Below are positions 53,301 through 61,458 of a stretch of 64,000 bases of DNA, piece after piece (the stretch's first letter is position 1; every line of letters begins with the position of its first letter). The stretch spans positions 1,922,001 through 1,986,000 of the forward strand of contig NZ_CP150145.1 in NCBI RefSeq assembly GCF_037963835.1, written 5' to 3'. The stretch comes from Paenibacillus sp. FSL H8-0332 (GTDB taxonomy: Bacteria; Bacillota; Bacilli; Paenibacillales; Paenibacillaceae). The notes beneath the pieces are model-generated. The model did not search any database. It was not told the DNA's origin and saw only the letters and a program-made list of their open reading frames with translations. The position numbers and the translations under genes were made by a program.

Positions 53301-55082
53301 ACAGATAACGCTGGCAACGGAAATGCCGGTATTGCAGGCATTAACGCCTGGCGGTTTGTGACCACCAGTGCGCCAGATACAGCAGCGCCTGTAGCGACAT
53401 CTTACAGTCCGGCAGGCAATGCAACGCACGTACCTGTATCTACTGCGCTCACATTGACCTTCAACGAGAATGTGCTTGCTGGAGAAGGCAATATTGAAAT
53501 TGTAAATGCAGCGGATAATGAGGTTGTAACGACAATTCAAGCTGGAGATAAGGCACTTGTCGCTATTAAGGACGCAACCGTGAGTATTAATACAAGCGGT
53601 CTCCTCAAGCATAGCGGCAGCTATTATGTGCTGATTCAACCGGGTGCTTTTACAGATGAATCAGGTAACGGTTATGCAGGACTTGCGGATAGTAAGGTCT
53701 GGAGCTTCTCTACAGTTCCTGTTCCGGTCATGCCAACTGATCCTCCTACACCGGCACCGGGTGGCGGTTCAGGATCAGGAGGGGGAGCCCCGGCTCCGGT
53801 ACCAACACCAACCCCGCAGACGGAGAGCATTAATGCAAACGTTGAGAACGGGGCTGCTCAAGGCTCCATGGTATCCTCCGTTGTCATTAACCGCACCAAA
53901 GATGCGAATGGCGTGAAGAGTGATACCCTTACGTTCACATTGGAGCAGGCTATCCGGGCGGTTAATGAGCTGAAGGCTGCCGGGTCCAGTATTGCCAGAA
54001 TCATCGTGCCGGATCAGAAGGATGAGGTAGCTGGGACCAGATTGACGATTCCGGCCGCTTCCAGCAAGCAATTTGCTGATAATCAGATCATGCTGGATCT
54101 ATTCACAGTGAATGCTGAGGTGAAGGTGCCAGGCAGCTCGATGGCTGGATTCGGTACAGATATTTATTTCAATCTCGTTCCACTGAAGACATCGCAGCAG
54201 AGCGCAGAGACTGAAGCTCTTGCAAAAGCACAGGTGCAGAGTGTATCCCGCGGTGTAACAGTTACGCTGGTAAGCCGTCCGGTAACGATTGAGACCAATC
54301 TGCAGAGCCGTCCGGTTACGCTGGTATTGCCGCTTAACAACTCTTCGTTAACGGCGGAGCAGCTGAAGGCACTGGCGGTCTTCATCGAGCACAGCGACGG
54401 CACCAAAGAATTGGTCAAGGGTGAGATCGTACCTTTTGGCCAGACCGGAAAGTCAGGAATTCAATTTAGTATCAGCAAATTCAGTACCTTTACCGTTGTA
54501 CTTGCACAAGATCCTGCGGTACAGGTGAAGGCGTATATGACGGGTTATGCCGATGGTACCTTCAAGCCAGGGAACAGCATCACACGGGCAGAAGCGGCCA
54601 GCATCATTGTCCGCACCTTCAGCCAGTCCGCAGTTACTGCTGGTGTAGCGTATTCCGATGTTCCTGCCAGCCACTGGGCAGCAGACGCAATCGGTCAAGT
54701 GACGCGAAGCGGCATCATGAAAGGTTATGGCGGTGGCAGCTTCAAGCCTAACCAGACGATTACAAGAGCCGAAATGGCGACCCTCCTGTCGCGCTTAATT
54801 ACAGGCGCTCAAGACCAAGCGGCCGGCTTCAGTGATATTGCCGGACACTGGGCTCAGGCAGCTATTGAGCGGATGTCCCAGGCTGGCATCATCACCGGCT
54901 ACGAAGACGGCACATTCCGTCCAGACCAGACGTTAACGCGTGCGGAAGCTGTAACCATCGTTAACCGTGCTCTTGGTATCGCTCCGTTGACCAGCGCAGC
55001 CCAGAAATGGACGGATGTCCCGGCGAGCTACTGGGCATTCGGCAGCATCCAGGCAGCATCTGTAGATCATACTGCAGAATAA
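50310..55082 (+). CDS. Giant SLH-anchored surface protein (beta-propeller, seven SbsA-type Ig domains)
   Basis: A 1590-residue cell-surface protein. Signal peptide about 1-29 (KKYFSLLLVISLVWTGAFP). Residues about 40-322 are a run of about seven BNR/Ycf48-like blades with the repeat G-V-A-F-G-N-x-x-F-V-A-V-G-D-x-G-x-I. Seven Ig-like domains of the SbsA/Big_5 type follow, starting near 323, 443, 560, 677, 792, 908 and 1027; each opens with a P-x-V-x-x-x-S-P-x-x-G-A-x-x-V motif and has LTFSENV. A Pro/Gly linker (about 1138-1175), a domain of unknown type, and three SLH motifs (about 1408-1590: GYADGTFKPGNSITRAE, GYGGGSFKPNQTITRAE, GYEDGTFRPDQTLTRAE) complete it. TTG start with GGGGGAG 7 nt upstream. 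The ligand is unknown. Confidence 0.92.
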   Translation: MFIGKGLKKYFSLLLVISLVWTGAFPVYAGSTDNGEASWENVGPLPGGEKVNGVAIGSEILVAVGEGGSIVTASGPASWAVRTSGVTGDLNGIVYTGTGGRFAAVGNNGAVLTSTDSVSWLPALFTSSTGNLNAVTYGNSRLVAVGDAGKIVTSTDGGIMWTASYVPDVNVNLNAVAFGNNKFVAVGDNGIVLTSVNGTVWEKVTRKTTDNSNLNLNGITFGGGMFVAVGASGIVVTSPDSSKAAEKIIGSNVILNGVAFGNSVFMAAGDGGKVFSTSDLGKTWKLETTGATAKLNGIVFNPGQNRFIAAGESGEIIMSYAVPNIPRVLGLTPGNDETDVGITDNLVLTFNQPVIAASGAITIFKAADLATPVELIPVDDSSVKVDPDTNTVTISPSLDFVESTKYVVTIDENAFINESEYGNSAIAAGEWSFTTIAGPADETAPTVSEYSPDQGEAGVATNAKLTLTFSEGVTTDSGNILIYDSADEGNLMVIPVNSENVTVKDNVVTIVPYEDFKYSTTYFVNIDDGAFKDLAENSNSYTGISDKETWQFTTAEAPDTAPPVVSSFSPKDGAKNVEIGTNLKLTFNEDVMKSEGEIKIYNSTNIEVPPVTISADSDDVTIDGKVVTINPQANLDYSAIYYVQIDNGTFTDMAGNGYAGITNNTTWRFSTTNEPDTTAPIVSTFSPENGATEVAIGANLELAFSENVLAGEGSIEIYNSTTDKLEATIAVQDVSILNHVVTINPAHNLEYGSSYYVLITEDAFADASGNFFAGISDSSTWQFTTPAAPDTTAPVLNTYSPENGATGVAIGANLELTFSENVKAGEGNIVIYNSVNHATAATIPAASGNVTIHSNVVTINPTDDLKYGASYYVQIGAGAFSDLAGNSYAGNAESTVWQFTTTDAPDRISPTVITYSPEPWATEVAVNANLVLTFSENVRAAAGTIEIFRSTDDTHPVLMIPALSDRVTILNNVVTINPAADLEHGTSYFVQVTEGAFTDNAGNGNAGIAGINAWRFVTTSAPDTAAPVATSYSPAGNATHVPVSTALTLTFNENVLAGEGNIEIVNAADNEVVTTIQAGDKALVAIKDATVSINTSGLLKHSGSYYVLIQPGAFTDESGNGYAGLADSKVWSFSTVPVPVMPTDPPTPAPGGGSGSGGGAPAPVPTPTPQTESINANVENGAAQGSMVSSVVINRTKDANGVKSDTLTFTLEQAIRAVNELKAAGSSIARIIVPDQKDEVAGTRLTIPAASSKQFADNQIMLDLFTVNAEVKVPGSSMAGFGTDIYFNLVPLKTSQQSAETEALAKAQVQSVSRGVTVTLVSRPVTIETNLQSRPVTLVLPLNNSSLTAEQLKALAVFIEHSDGTKELVKGEIVPFGQTGKSGIQFSISKFSTFTVVLAQDPAVQVKAYMTGYADGTFKPGNSITRAEAASIIVRTFSQSAVTAGVAYSDVPASHWAADAIGQVTRSGIMKGYGGGSFKPNQTITRAEMATLLSRLITGAQDQAAGFSDIAGHWAQAAIERMSQAGIITGYEDGTFRPDQTLTRAEAVTIVNRALGIAPLTSAAQKWTDVPASYWAFGSIQAASVDHTAE

Positions 55083-55093
55083 AATAAATATAG

Positions 55094-55140
55094 CACAAAC
55101 AGCCCTTCCATCCGTCTTTGACGGGGAAGGGCTGTTTGTG
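55094..55140 (+). terminator. Terminator after the giant SLH gene
   Basis: CACAAACAGCCCTTCC pairs perfectly with GGAAGGGCTGTTTGTG, and the inner part pairs again (CCGTC-TTT-GACGG). It is 12 bp after the stop; the A/T-rich end of the stem may serve in both directions. Confidence 0.85.
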
Positions 55141-55182
55141 GTGTGGGCTGAATGCTAAAAGCGGCTACAAGAGAACGTGGGT

Positions 55183-55365
55183 CCAATGTAATCGAAAAAC
55201 CGACCACATTGGGCCAGCGTGGAGCGAGTGGGCCCAATGTAATCGAAAAACCGACCACATTGGTCCGGCGTGGAGCGAGTGGGCCCAATGTAATCGAAAA
55301 ACCGACCACATTGATCCGGCGTGGAGCGAGTGGGCCCGATGTAATCGAAAAACCGACCACATTGG
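55183..55365 (+). repeat. Four-unit 51-bp hairpin repeat array (family 1, site C)
   Basis: Four near-identical units begin at 55183, 55234, 55285 and 55336, exactly 51 bp apart. Each is a stem-loop, CCAATGT-AA-TCG-AAAAAC-CGA-CC-ACATTGG, joined by the linker GCGTGGAGCGAGTGGGCC. The core CGAAAAACCGA and the ATGTA/ACA positions agree with sites A and B. The period is a multiple of three, so reading frames stay open through the array on both strands; none has a convincing start. It lies between convergent genes. Confidence 0.93.
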
Positions 55366-55453
55366 TCCGGCAGAAGGTGGCTCAGCGCTATCGGCGGTAT
55401 CACCCGCCCGCCAGGGGACGTTGTTCCTGATCATGCTGGCCGCTACTTGCTGC

Positions 55454-56761
55454 CTACTTACTCCCCGCCTCCCACCGCAGATTCCAGTGGTAACGCTGGT
55501 CCAGCTCCTCGTGTCCGCTGAAATACTCTACCAGCCGTTCCACGCTGAAGCTTCCGTCCGGCTGGCTGCGAAGCATGGCGATGGCGCACATCCCCTTATC
55601 GTTGTTATGCTCGTCCAGCTGCACCTTGATATTCGGCCCTCCCTGCTGGCTGATGGTTATAACGGCGCCGGCTTGTGACCAGTTCGTAACGCCTTCATAG
55701 ATAAAAGCAAAGATGACGATCCGGCTGATCTCGGACAGGTGGTGGCCGTTAATCCGCAGATTCTCGCCTGTGGCGATGGAGCCGGTGCGATCATCCCCGT
55801 CTAGGAGGATGTAAGGCGGCCGGTTCAAGCTGCCGAATGATTCGCCGAGCGCCTGGACCGTACCCTTAAGGCCGTTCTTCAGCTCGAACAGACAGCCGAG
55901 GTCCAGGTCAATGCCTCTGCTTCCGAACCACCCGGAGGATGGAGTCTGAAGCCAGTTAAGATTGATAAGAATCTCTCCTGCAGCTCCTGCTCCCTGCTGG
56001 AGACGGAGGGTCTCCCCGTGCCGCTTGAGTACGATGGTGTCCGGGTTCAAGGGCGAAGCGGAAGGAGCGGCTGGTGCTGCGGGAGGCAATGAATCGGCCG
56101 GCTTAGGCCGTGACCGCAGCTCCGGGAGAACAAAGGGGGAGTTCCGGGCAGGTTCGGCTGCTCTGGAAGCTTGAACAACGGGCAATATATCCTTGACCTG
56201 TATTCCGTAGCTCTGGCAAAGAGCGGCTAAACCTCCGGCATAACCGGAGCCGACCGCGCTGAATTTCCATTCGTTCTGATATCTGTAGATCTCCCCTGCC
56301 ACAATGGCCGTCTCCACGGAATAACCGTCCCCCAGGCGGTACCGGAGGAGCTCCGTGCCATCCACAGCGTTCATAATGCGCAGATAGGGATCGGAGAGCA
56401 GCGAGAAGCTCTGCTGTCTTGATTCCGCTTCATAGATCGTCAGGGCAAAGGCAATCCGCTCAACCTCCGCAGGAATTAGACTAAGCTCTACAGCAATTTG
56501 TGTATCGTCAGCGGGTCCGCTATGGATTCGTTGCGCGGGCGGCAATATCACTACAGACTGGTCCGGGGCCGCAGGATTGCCATAGAAAATAAGATCCTTC
56601 TCTGTTGCAACCTTCTGCGACGCGGTAAGTAAAAAAACGGAGAAATCAATCTCGACCCCAGCCCTTGCTTCATTCCAGCCCATGCCTACGATAAGGCGGC
56701 CGAGGAGAGGATTGTCTTGGGTTAAGCTGCATTTTTGCCCCTTGATAAGCTCAAGTGTCAT
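55454..56761 (-). CDS. Tandem TerD-domain protein (tellurite resistance family)
   Basis: A 435-residue protein with two TerD-like domains. The first (about 1-190) has MTLELIKGQKCSLTQDNP, VGMGWNEARAGVEIDFSVFLL and ELLRYRLGDGYSVETAIVAGEIYRYQNEWKFSAVGSGYAGGL, the classic TerD ending. A Pro/Ala linker (about 200-235) follows. The second (about 240-435) has IDLDLGCLFELKNGLKGTVQALG and GSIATGENLRINGHHL, closer to TerA. TerD domains bind calcium and occur in envelope-stress and phage or tellurite resistance clusters. The start is preceded by AGGAAAGG. The 187-residue gene 55 bp upstream is in the same direction and likely in the same operon. Confidence 0.9.
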   Translation of the reverse strand: MTLELIKGQKCSLTQDNPLLGRLIVGMGWNEARAGVEIDFSVFLLTASQKVATEKDLIFYGNPAAPDQSVVILPPAQRIHSGPADDTQIAVELSLIPAEVERIAFALTIYEAESRQQSFSLLSDPYLRIMNAVDGTELLRYRLGDGYSVETAIVAGEIYRYQNEWKFSAVGSGYAGGLAALCQSYGIQVKDILPVVQASRAAEPARNSPFVLPELRSRPKPADSLPPAAPAAPSASPLNPDTIVLKRHGETLRLQQGAGAAGEILINLNWLQTPSSGWFGSRGIDLDLGCLFELKNGLKGTVQALGESFGSLNRPPYILLDGDDRTGSIATGENLRINGHHLSEISRIVIFAFIYEGVTNWSQAGAVITISQQGGPNIKVQLDEHNNDKGMCAIAMLRSQPDGSFSVERLVEYFSGHEELDQRYHWNLRWEAGSK

Positions 56762-56816
56762 GAGAACCAGCCTTTCCTATGAGTAGTTCAAGTTTGTATA
56801 AGTGCGGGTGGCAGAC

Positions 56817-57380
56817 TCAGAATCTGCCCCGGCTTCCGGCATCCAGATTGGGACCATTCAGATCCGTCAGGCGCTCCAGGGATTGCTCGTAGATCCGTAC
56901 AATATCCTGTATCTTCTGGAACTCGGGGTCCGAGGGGCCGAGGTTGTCCATGAACATGCGCTGTAGAATTTCTTGGTAAAAGGAGATACGGCTCCCCACC
57001 AGCTTGCATTCGTAGTCGATGACCTCTTCAATCGAGTGCCGCTGAACGAATTCCATCAGGTCGTCTGCAGGATTACCGCGCGGCTCGCGTTCATTGCGTG
57101 CGGCAACCGGCGCGCTGACATTATCCAGATTGACCGTGGAGCGTATGTCGGTGAACAGAATCCCTTCCTTGGCCAGCATCACCTGAAAAGGCTTGTGCTT
57201 GAACAGCTCCTGCGCAACCAGCGTGCACATTGCCTGATTCCTCAGCAGCATCCCGTCAAACGGATGTAGCACCCACCCGCTGTCATCCCGGAACAGGTTG
57301 AATGTAAAATATTCACCCCCATACTCATATCTCAAGTTGATAGCTGTCTCAGATGTAAGCTCGTATTGAAATGCATCCAT
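56817..57380 (-). CDS. Unrecognised protein encoded with TerD
   Basis: A 187-residue soluble protein of no family I recognise. The first 90 residues look like mixed beta strands (TAINLRYEYGGEYFTFNLFRD, PFQVMLAKEGILFTDIR); the last 80 are helical and acidic (DDLMEFVQRHSIEEVIDYECKL, ISFYQEILQRMFM, EFQKIQDIVRIYEQSLERL) and may form a coiled coil. AGGAGGCGC is 11 nt before the ATG. Position suggests a partner of the TerD protein, but nothing in the sequence proves it. Confidence 0.75.
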   Translation of the reverse strand: MDAFQYELTSETAINLRYEYGGEYFTFNLFRDDSGWVLHPFDGMLLRNQAMCTLVAQELFKHKPFQVMLAKEGILFTDIRSTVNLDNVSAPVAARNEREPRGNPADDLMEFVQRHSIEEVIDYECKLVGSRISFYQEILQRMFMDNLGPSDPEFQKIQDIVRIYEQSLERLTDLNGPNLDAGSRGRF

Positions 57381-57466
57381 TCTATTGCGCGCCTCCTGCT
57401 TCTACTTTGGATTTCTATTAGCATAGCAGAAAATGGGGAATCTTGGAGAGAGGATTTTAGCCTAAA

Positions 57467-57501
57467 TGGAAGAACCTCTTGGGGCGCAAGAGGTTCTTCC
57501 A
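57467..57501 (-). terminator. Terminator of the two-component operon
   Basis: TGGAAGAACCTCTTG and CAAGAGGTTCTTCCA form a perfect 15-bp stem with a 5-nt loop, 8 bp after the kinase stop on the minus strand, followed by TTTA. It also lies downstream-facing to no plus-strand gene. Confidence 0.8.
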
Positions 57502-57508
57502 TTCGCTG

Positions 57509-58903
57509 TCAATCCGTCTTCACGCCAAAGGGGGGGAACTGCAGGGTGGCCCGCAGTCCGTGGCCGGTGTTGCTCTCCAGAACAAGCTTGCCCTTATGGG
57601 CTTCGGCAATGCGGGCGACCATCGGAAGGCCAAGCCCGTGGCCCTGCCGGACGGGGCGGGTCCGCTTCCCGGAGTAAGGCAGGAGGACCAGCTCCGGCAA
57701 GTGCTCCGCCGGAACACCCTGACCATTGTCCGATACGGACAAGGCGAAACAGGAGTCTTCCCCGCTGCGGAGGATGCTAATCTCAATCCCGCACCCATCC
57801 GGGTTATGCCGGATGCTGTTCTGGACCAAGTTACTTACCGCACGGTACAGCAACTTCTCATCGCCCATCACTTGCAGGCTCTCATCTGTGAGGCAGAGGT
57901 CAATCGTATACCGCTCCTCCAGGCCGTTATTAATAAAGTCGGATACCACGGTCCGGCCCAGAGCGGATAAGCGGATAGGCTTAAGCTGCATGGGCTGCAT
58001 GTCATATTCGAGCATAGAGACGAGGTTCAAGTCGCTCACCAGCGACCTTAGCTGCTCGCCTTGGCGGCGGATGATGGCAGCCTGCTGGCGTTGCTCTCCG
58101 TTCAGGTTGTCCTGCTCCTCCAGATTGCTCGCGTAGCCCAGGATCATCGAGAGCGGGGTGCGGATGTCATGGGAGATCCCGGCGATCCAGTTGGAGCGGG
58201 CTTCATCCCGTGATTTCAGCTGCGAGCTCCTGGTCTGCAGGGTAGCGGAAGCCGAATTAATGCTCTCGGACAAATCACTGAAGAGTCCGGCAGTCTCCAG
58301 GTTAACCGGCTTGTCTTTGGCCAGGGCATGAATGCTGTTGATCAGGGGCCGGATACTCCGGATCAGCCGGGTGCCAATGAACAAGGAGAGGGCCACGGCC
58401 AGTACCACATTGCAGATCAGGAGCAGCAGCACTCTTAAGGGAAGGGAGCGCAGCCAGTCCGTCATGTATCCGAGCTGATATTTTTCATATGAATATTTAG
58501 GATAGCCTACGACAATCAGTCCTTCTGGATGCTCCCAGATATACACAGGATATTCCAGCAAGTAGTAGCGTGAGAACTTCGCCACCTCTACGATGTTGTA
58601 AGCGTGCGGAATCTCCGGAGGCAGCTGCTCACTCCATGTCACCTTGCCTTCCGCGTTCAGCAGCATAGCCCAGGCCCGGTTCTGCTGAAGCAGGGCATCC
58701 CCCTTGGGATTAAGGGAATACTTGCCGTCAGACCCTTGCAGAGCTGAGGATATCTCCCGCACAACCTTTTCCGGTGAAGCCTCCTGATGGGTCTCCTTGA
58801 AGATCAGCGAACCGAGCAGAATCAGATTGAACAGGAGCAGAAGCGTAGAGACCAGCAGGGTAGATCCTACGAATTTGCGTAAAATACGGACCGCGCTGTC
58901 CAT
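57509..58903 (-). CDS. Sensor histidine kinase (SpaK/lantibiotic-type)
   Basis: A 464-residue membrane kinase. TM1 is at about 12-35 and TM2 at about 156-178, framing an extracytoplasmic loop of about 120 residues; HAMP-like about 180-230; HisKA has RSNWIAGISHDIRTPLSMILGYA with His245; HATPase has NLVQNSIRHN, SDNGQGVP and GHGLGLPMVARI. The organisation resembles kinases that sense cell-wall-active peptides and control LanFEG-type transporters. Its ATG overlaps the stop of the response regulator gene (TAATG), so the two are coupled. Confidence 0.9.
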   Translation of the reverse strand: MDSAVRILRKFVGSTLLVSTLLLLFNLILLGSLIFKETHQEASPEKVVREISSALQGSDGKYSLNPKGDALLQQNRAWAMLLNAEGKVTWSEQLPPEIPHAYNIVEVAKFSRYYLLEYPVYIWEHPEGLIVVGYPKYSYEKYQLGYMTDWLRSLPLRVLLLLICNVVLAVALSLFIGTRLIRSIRPLINSIHALAKDKPVNLETAGLFSDLSESINSASATLQTRSSQLKSRDEARSNWIAGISHDIRTPLSMILGYASNLEEQDNLNGEQRQQAAIIRRQGEQLRSLVSDLNLVSMLEYDMQPMQLKPIRLSALGRTVVSDFINNGLEERYTIDLCLTDESLQVMGDEKLLYRAVSNLVQNSIRHNPDGCGIEISILRSGEDSCFALSVSDNGQGVPAEHLPELVLLPYSGKRTRPVRQGHGLGLPMVARIAEAHKGKLVLESNTGHGLRATLQFPPFGVKTD

Positions 58904-59616
58904 TAGAGCGCCTCCTGCACAACAAGCTTATAACCCAGCCCCCGGACGGTCAGCAGATGCACCGGCTTCGAGGGATCGGCTTCAATCTTCTCGCGGATAC
59001 GCCGCATATGCACCATTAAGGTATTCTCATACCCGTAGCTGTCATCTCCCCATACCGCCAGGCACAGAGCATCACTGGTCACAATCCGGCCGTGATTCTC
59101 ATAGAGCTTGACCAGAATGGCGTGCTCTTTAGCCGTCAGAGGCAGCTCATGGCCTTCTCTTCGTACCACAGCGCTGTCCAGATCCACCACCTGTTCACCT
59201 GCTCTGAAGACAGGCATCCGTTCTGGAATCGGCGAGGCATATACCCGCTTCAGCACAGCGCTCAGACGCAGCAATAACTCCCTCGGCAGAAATGGCTTAA
59301 CGATATAATCATCGGCCCCAAGGCCCAGACCCAGCAGCCTGTCCTCATCTTCACCGCGCGCCGACAGGAAGAGTACCGGCATATCAGAGAAGGTTCGTAT
59401 GGCGGAGAGAAGCGAGAACCCGTCCCCGTCCGGCAGCATCACATCGAGAATGGCGATATCCGGTTTTTCCTGGCGGCACATGGCGAGGGCACTGCTATAA
59501 TCTCCAGCCGCATAGATGCGGTAATACCCTTCTTTTCGTAAAAAGAGCTCGATCATCTCGCGTATCTTCGGTTCGTCCTCAACGATCATTATTTTGCGGT
59601 TCTTCATCGTATTCAA
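58903..59616 (-). CDS. OmpR-family response regulator
   Basis: A 237-residue regulator partnered with the kinase that follows. The receiver has IVEDEPKIREM, phospho-acceptor Asp in IAILDVMLPDGDG, FLSARG and IVKPFLPRELLLRL; the winged helix has LPLTAKEHAILVKLYENHGR and NTLMVHMRRIREKIE. A TTG start at 59616 fits GGTGATG upstream; the ATG three codons later is possible. It is divergent from the ABC transporter operon and probably controls it through the TAAGGT direct repeat at 59681. Confidence 0.92.
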   Translation of the reverse strand: MNTMKNRKIMIVEDEPKIREMIELFLRKEGYYRIYAAGDYSSALAMCRQEKPDIAILDVMLPDGDGFSLLSAIRTFSDMPVLFLSARGEDEDRLLGLGLGADDYIVKPFLPRELLLRLSAVLKRVYASPIPERMPVFRAGEQVVDLDSAVVRREGHELPLTAKEHAILVKLYENHGRIVTSDALCLAVWGDDSYGYENTLMVHMRRIREKIEADPSKPVHLLTVRGLGYKLVVQEAL

Positions 59617-59680
59617 TCGTCATCACCCATGAATTAGTATACACGATCAGGCGATGAAGAATGGGAGGGGCCGGTGTATT

Positions 59681-59697
59681 TAAGGTAGGCGTAAGGT
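59681..59697 (+). promoter_or_regulatory. Direct repeat, likely response-regulator site
   Basis: TAAGGT-N5-TAAGGT has the 11-bp period used by OmpR-family regulators and lies in the divergent spacer, 83 bp before the ABC gene. Confidence 0.55.
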
Positions 59698-59779
59698 TAT
59701 CTTCAGCCTGGAGCAAGGGAAGGCCTCTATGCTTGGAAGCAAGAGCCGACATGAGAGAAATGGAGCTGAACTGGAACCT

Positions 59780-60697
59780 ATGAACACTCAACCAATTATC
59801 GAGACACAGCAATTGACCAAGACCTATGGGGGAACGCCCCGGGTGGATCAGGTAAATCTGAAGGTGCAGCAGGGAGAGATTTTTGGCTTCCTGGGTCCGA
59901 ATGGAGCAGGGAAGACGACTACGCTCAAGATGCTGCTGGGACTGGTGCAACCCACCCAAGGAACAGTTAAGCTGTTCGGCCAAGAGCTGCGGAACCACCG
60001 GCTGGAGATTCTGAACCGGACGGGTTCGCTGATTGAGTCGCCTTCCTATTACGGACATTTGACGGGCCTTGAGAATCTGAGAGTCATGCAGCGGCTGCGC
60101 AGCCTGCCTGCCAAAAATATCGATAAGGTGCTGCAGATTGTCCGGCTGGACAATCACCGGCACAAGCCTGCCGGGCAGTATTCACTCGGAATGAAGCAGC
60201 GCCTGGGTCTGGCTATGGCCTTGCTGGCTTTCCCGAGTCTGCTGATTCTGGATGAGCCTACGAATGGGCTCGATCCTGCGGGGATCGGAGAGATCCGGGA
60301 GCTGATTAAATCCTTGCCTGCCCAGTATGACATGACGATTGTGGTATCCAGCCACCTGTTGTCGGAGATTGAGCAGACTGCTACATCGGTTGGCATCATC
60401 AGTGACGGCAAGCTGCTGTTCCAGGGGGCGATGGCTGCGCTTCAGGCGCAGAACCGGGCGGCGGTTCACTTTCGGATCAATGATTCCGCCCGGGCAGTCC
60501 GGATACTGTCGGAGCACGGGTATAGGCCCACAATGCAGGAGCAGCAGCTGGTGTTCAGCGCCATGCCGGACTCTGAGGTGGCCCGGGTCAATGAGATTCT
60601 GGTGTCCGGCCAGATTGCTGTGAGCCGGATCGTGGATTCGAGGAAGAGTCTGGAGGATATCTTCCTGGATCTTACCGGAAAGGAGCGGAGCCTGTGA
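59780..60697 (+). CDS. Lantibiotic-immunity-type ABC transporter ATPase (BcrA/LanF-like)
   Basis: A 305-residue ATPase. Walker A is GPNGAGKTT, the signature is YSLGMKQRLGLAMALL, Walker B is LLILDEPTNGLDP and the H-loop is SSHLLSEIE. GSLIESPSYYGHLTGLENL is typical of the BcrA/LanF subgroup that exports bacitracin or lantibiotics from the membrane. The ATG at 59780 (MNTQPIIETQQLTK) is chosen over an extended frame; its ribosome binding site is weak. The stop overlaps the next gene (ATGATGA). Confidence 0.92.
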   Translation: MNTQPIIETQQLTKTYGGTPRVDQVNLKVQQGEIFGFLGPNGAGKTTTLKMLLGLVQPTQGTVKLFGQELRNHRLEILNRTGSLIESPSYYGHLTGLENLRVMQRLRSLPAKNIDKVLQIVRLDNHRHKPAGQYSLGMKQRLGLAMALLAFPSLLILDEPTNGLDPAGIGEIRELIKSLPAQYDMTIVVSSHLLSEIEQTATSVGIISDGKLLFQGAMAALQAQNRAAVHFRINDSARAVRILSEHGYRPTMQEQQLVFSAMPDSEVARVNEILVSGQIAVSRIVDSRKSLEDIFLDLTGKERSL

Positions 60698-61446
60698 TGA
60701 AAGCTTTGTTCTTGGAATATTACAAAATCCGGCGGAGAAAAGTATGGGCGATGCTGACGCTTTTCCTGGCTGCCGAGCTGGGGTGGGCGTCGATGTCCAT
60801 GAGCATCTCGATCTCGCGGAGTGCGGACAATGCCACCTGGGAAGCGCTGATTTTCAGCCTCTCGTCCATGAACGGGCTGTTCCTGCCGATTCTGTCGGCG
60901 ATTGTGGTGTCAAGAATTTGCGACATGGAGCATAAAGGGGATACCTGGAAAATGCTGATGACTACTTCTGTCGGACGCCAGACGGTGTATGCCGCCAAAT
61001 TCGTCTGTGCCGGAAGTCTAATCCTCTACGGGATTCTGGCCCAGGTTGTTTTTATTGCCGGCTTCGGCATGTTCCATAGACTCGCAGAACCGCTTCCGGC
61101 AGGCCTGCTGCTGCAGTTCACTGCGGGTACTCTGATTGCCAGTCTCCTGATTATTGCCATGCAGCAATGGATATCGCTGGCGGTGAAGAATCAGGCGTTT
61201 GCCCTGTGCCTTGGCATGCTGGGCGGGTTCCTGGGGACGACCGCAAGCTTGTTTCCTGCCGCTGTCCGGCAGTTGGTCGTCTGGTCTTATTATTTGGATC
61301 TCAGTCCAGTGACTTATGTGTATAAGGCTTCTTCAGGAACTTATGTTACCGGAAGCATGCCTCTGATTCAGTTAAGTGCAGCTCTGATACTGACACTGGT
61401 TCTGTATGTTGCCGGGAATACCCATGTCTCCAAACAATCGGTCTAA
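60694..61446 (+). CDS. Lantibiotic-immunity-type ABC permease (LanE/MutE-like)
   Basis: A 250-residue membrane protein with six hydrophobic segments. The N-terminus LFLEYYKIRRRKVWAML and the region SRICDMEHKGDTWKMLMTTSVGRQTVYAAKF are characteristic of the EpiE/MutE permease family. It overlaps the ATPase gene by four bases and is followed 12 bp later by the partner permease. Together they would move a cationic peptide away from the membrane. Confidence 0.9.
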   Translation: MMKALFLEYYKIRRRKVWAMLTLFLAAELGWASMSMSISISRSADNATWEALIFSLSSMNGLFLPILSAIVVSRICDMEHKGDTWKMLMTTSVGRQTVYAAKFVCAGSLILYGILAQVVFIAGFGMFHRLAEPLPAGLLLQFTAGTLIASLLIIAMQQWISLAVKNQAFALCLGMLGGFLGTTASLFPAAVRQLVVWSYYLDLSPVTYVYKASSGTYVTGSMPLIQLSAALILTLVLYVAGNTHVSKQSV

Positions 61447-61458
61447 GGAGGAGAACTT

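Noticed and set aside
55183..55365. CRISPR array (regular ~30-bp repeats with ~21-bp spacers)
   Set aside because: The spacers are as conserved as the repeats, there are no cas genes, and the units fold as full hairpins; it is a tandem repeat.
55067..55678. Open frames on both strands through the site C repeats
   Set aside because: The 51-bp period (17 codons) keeps all frames open; the peptides are pure repeats with no ribosome binding site and overlap the TerD gene.
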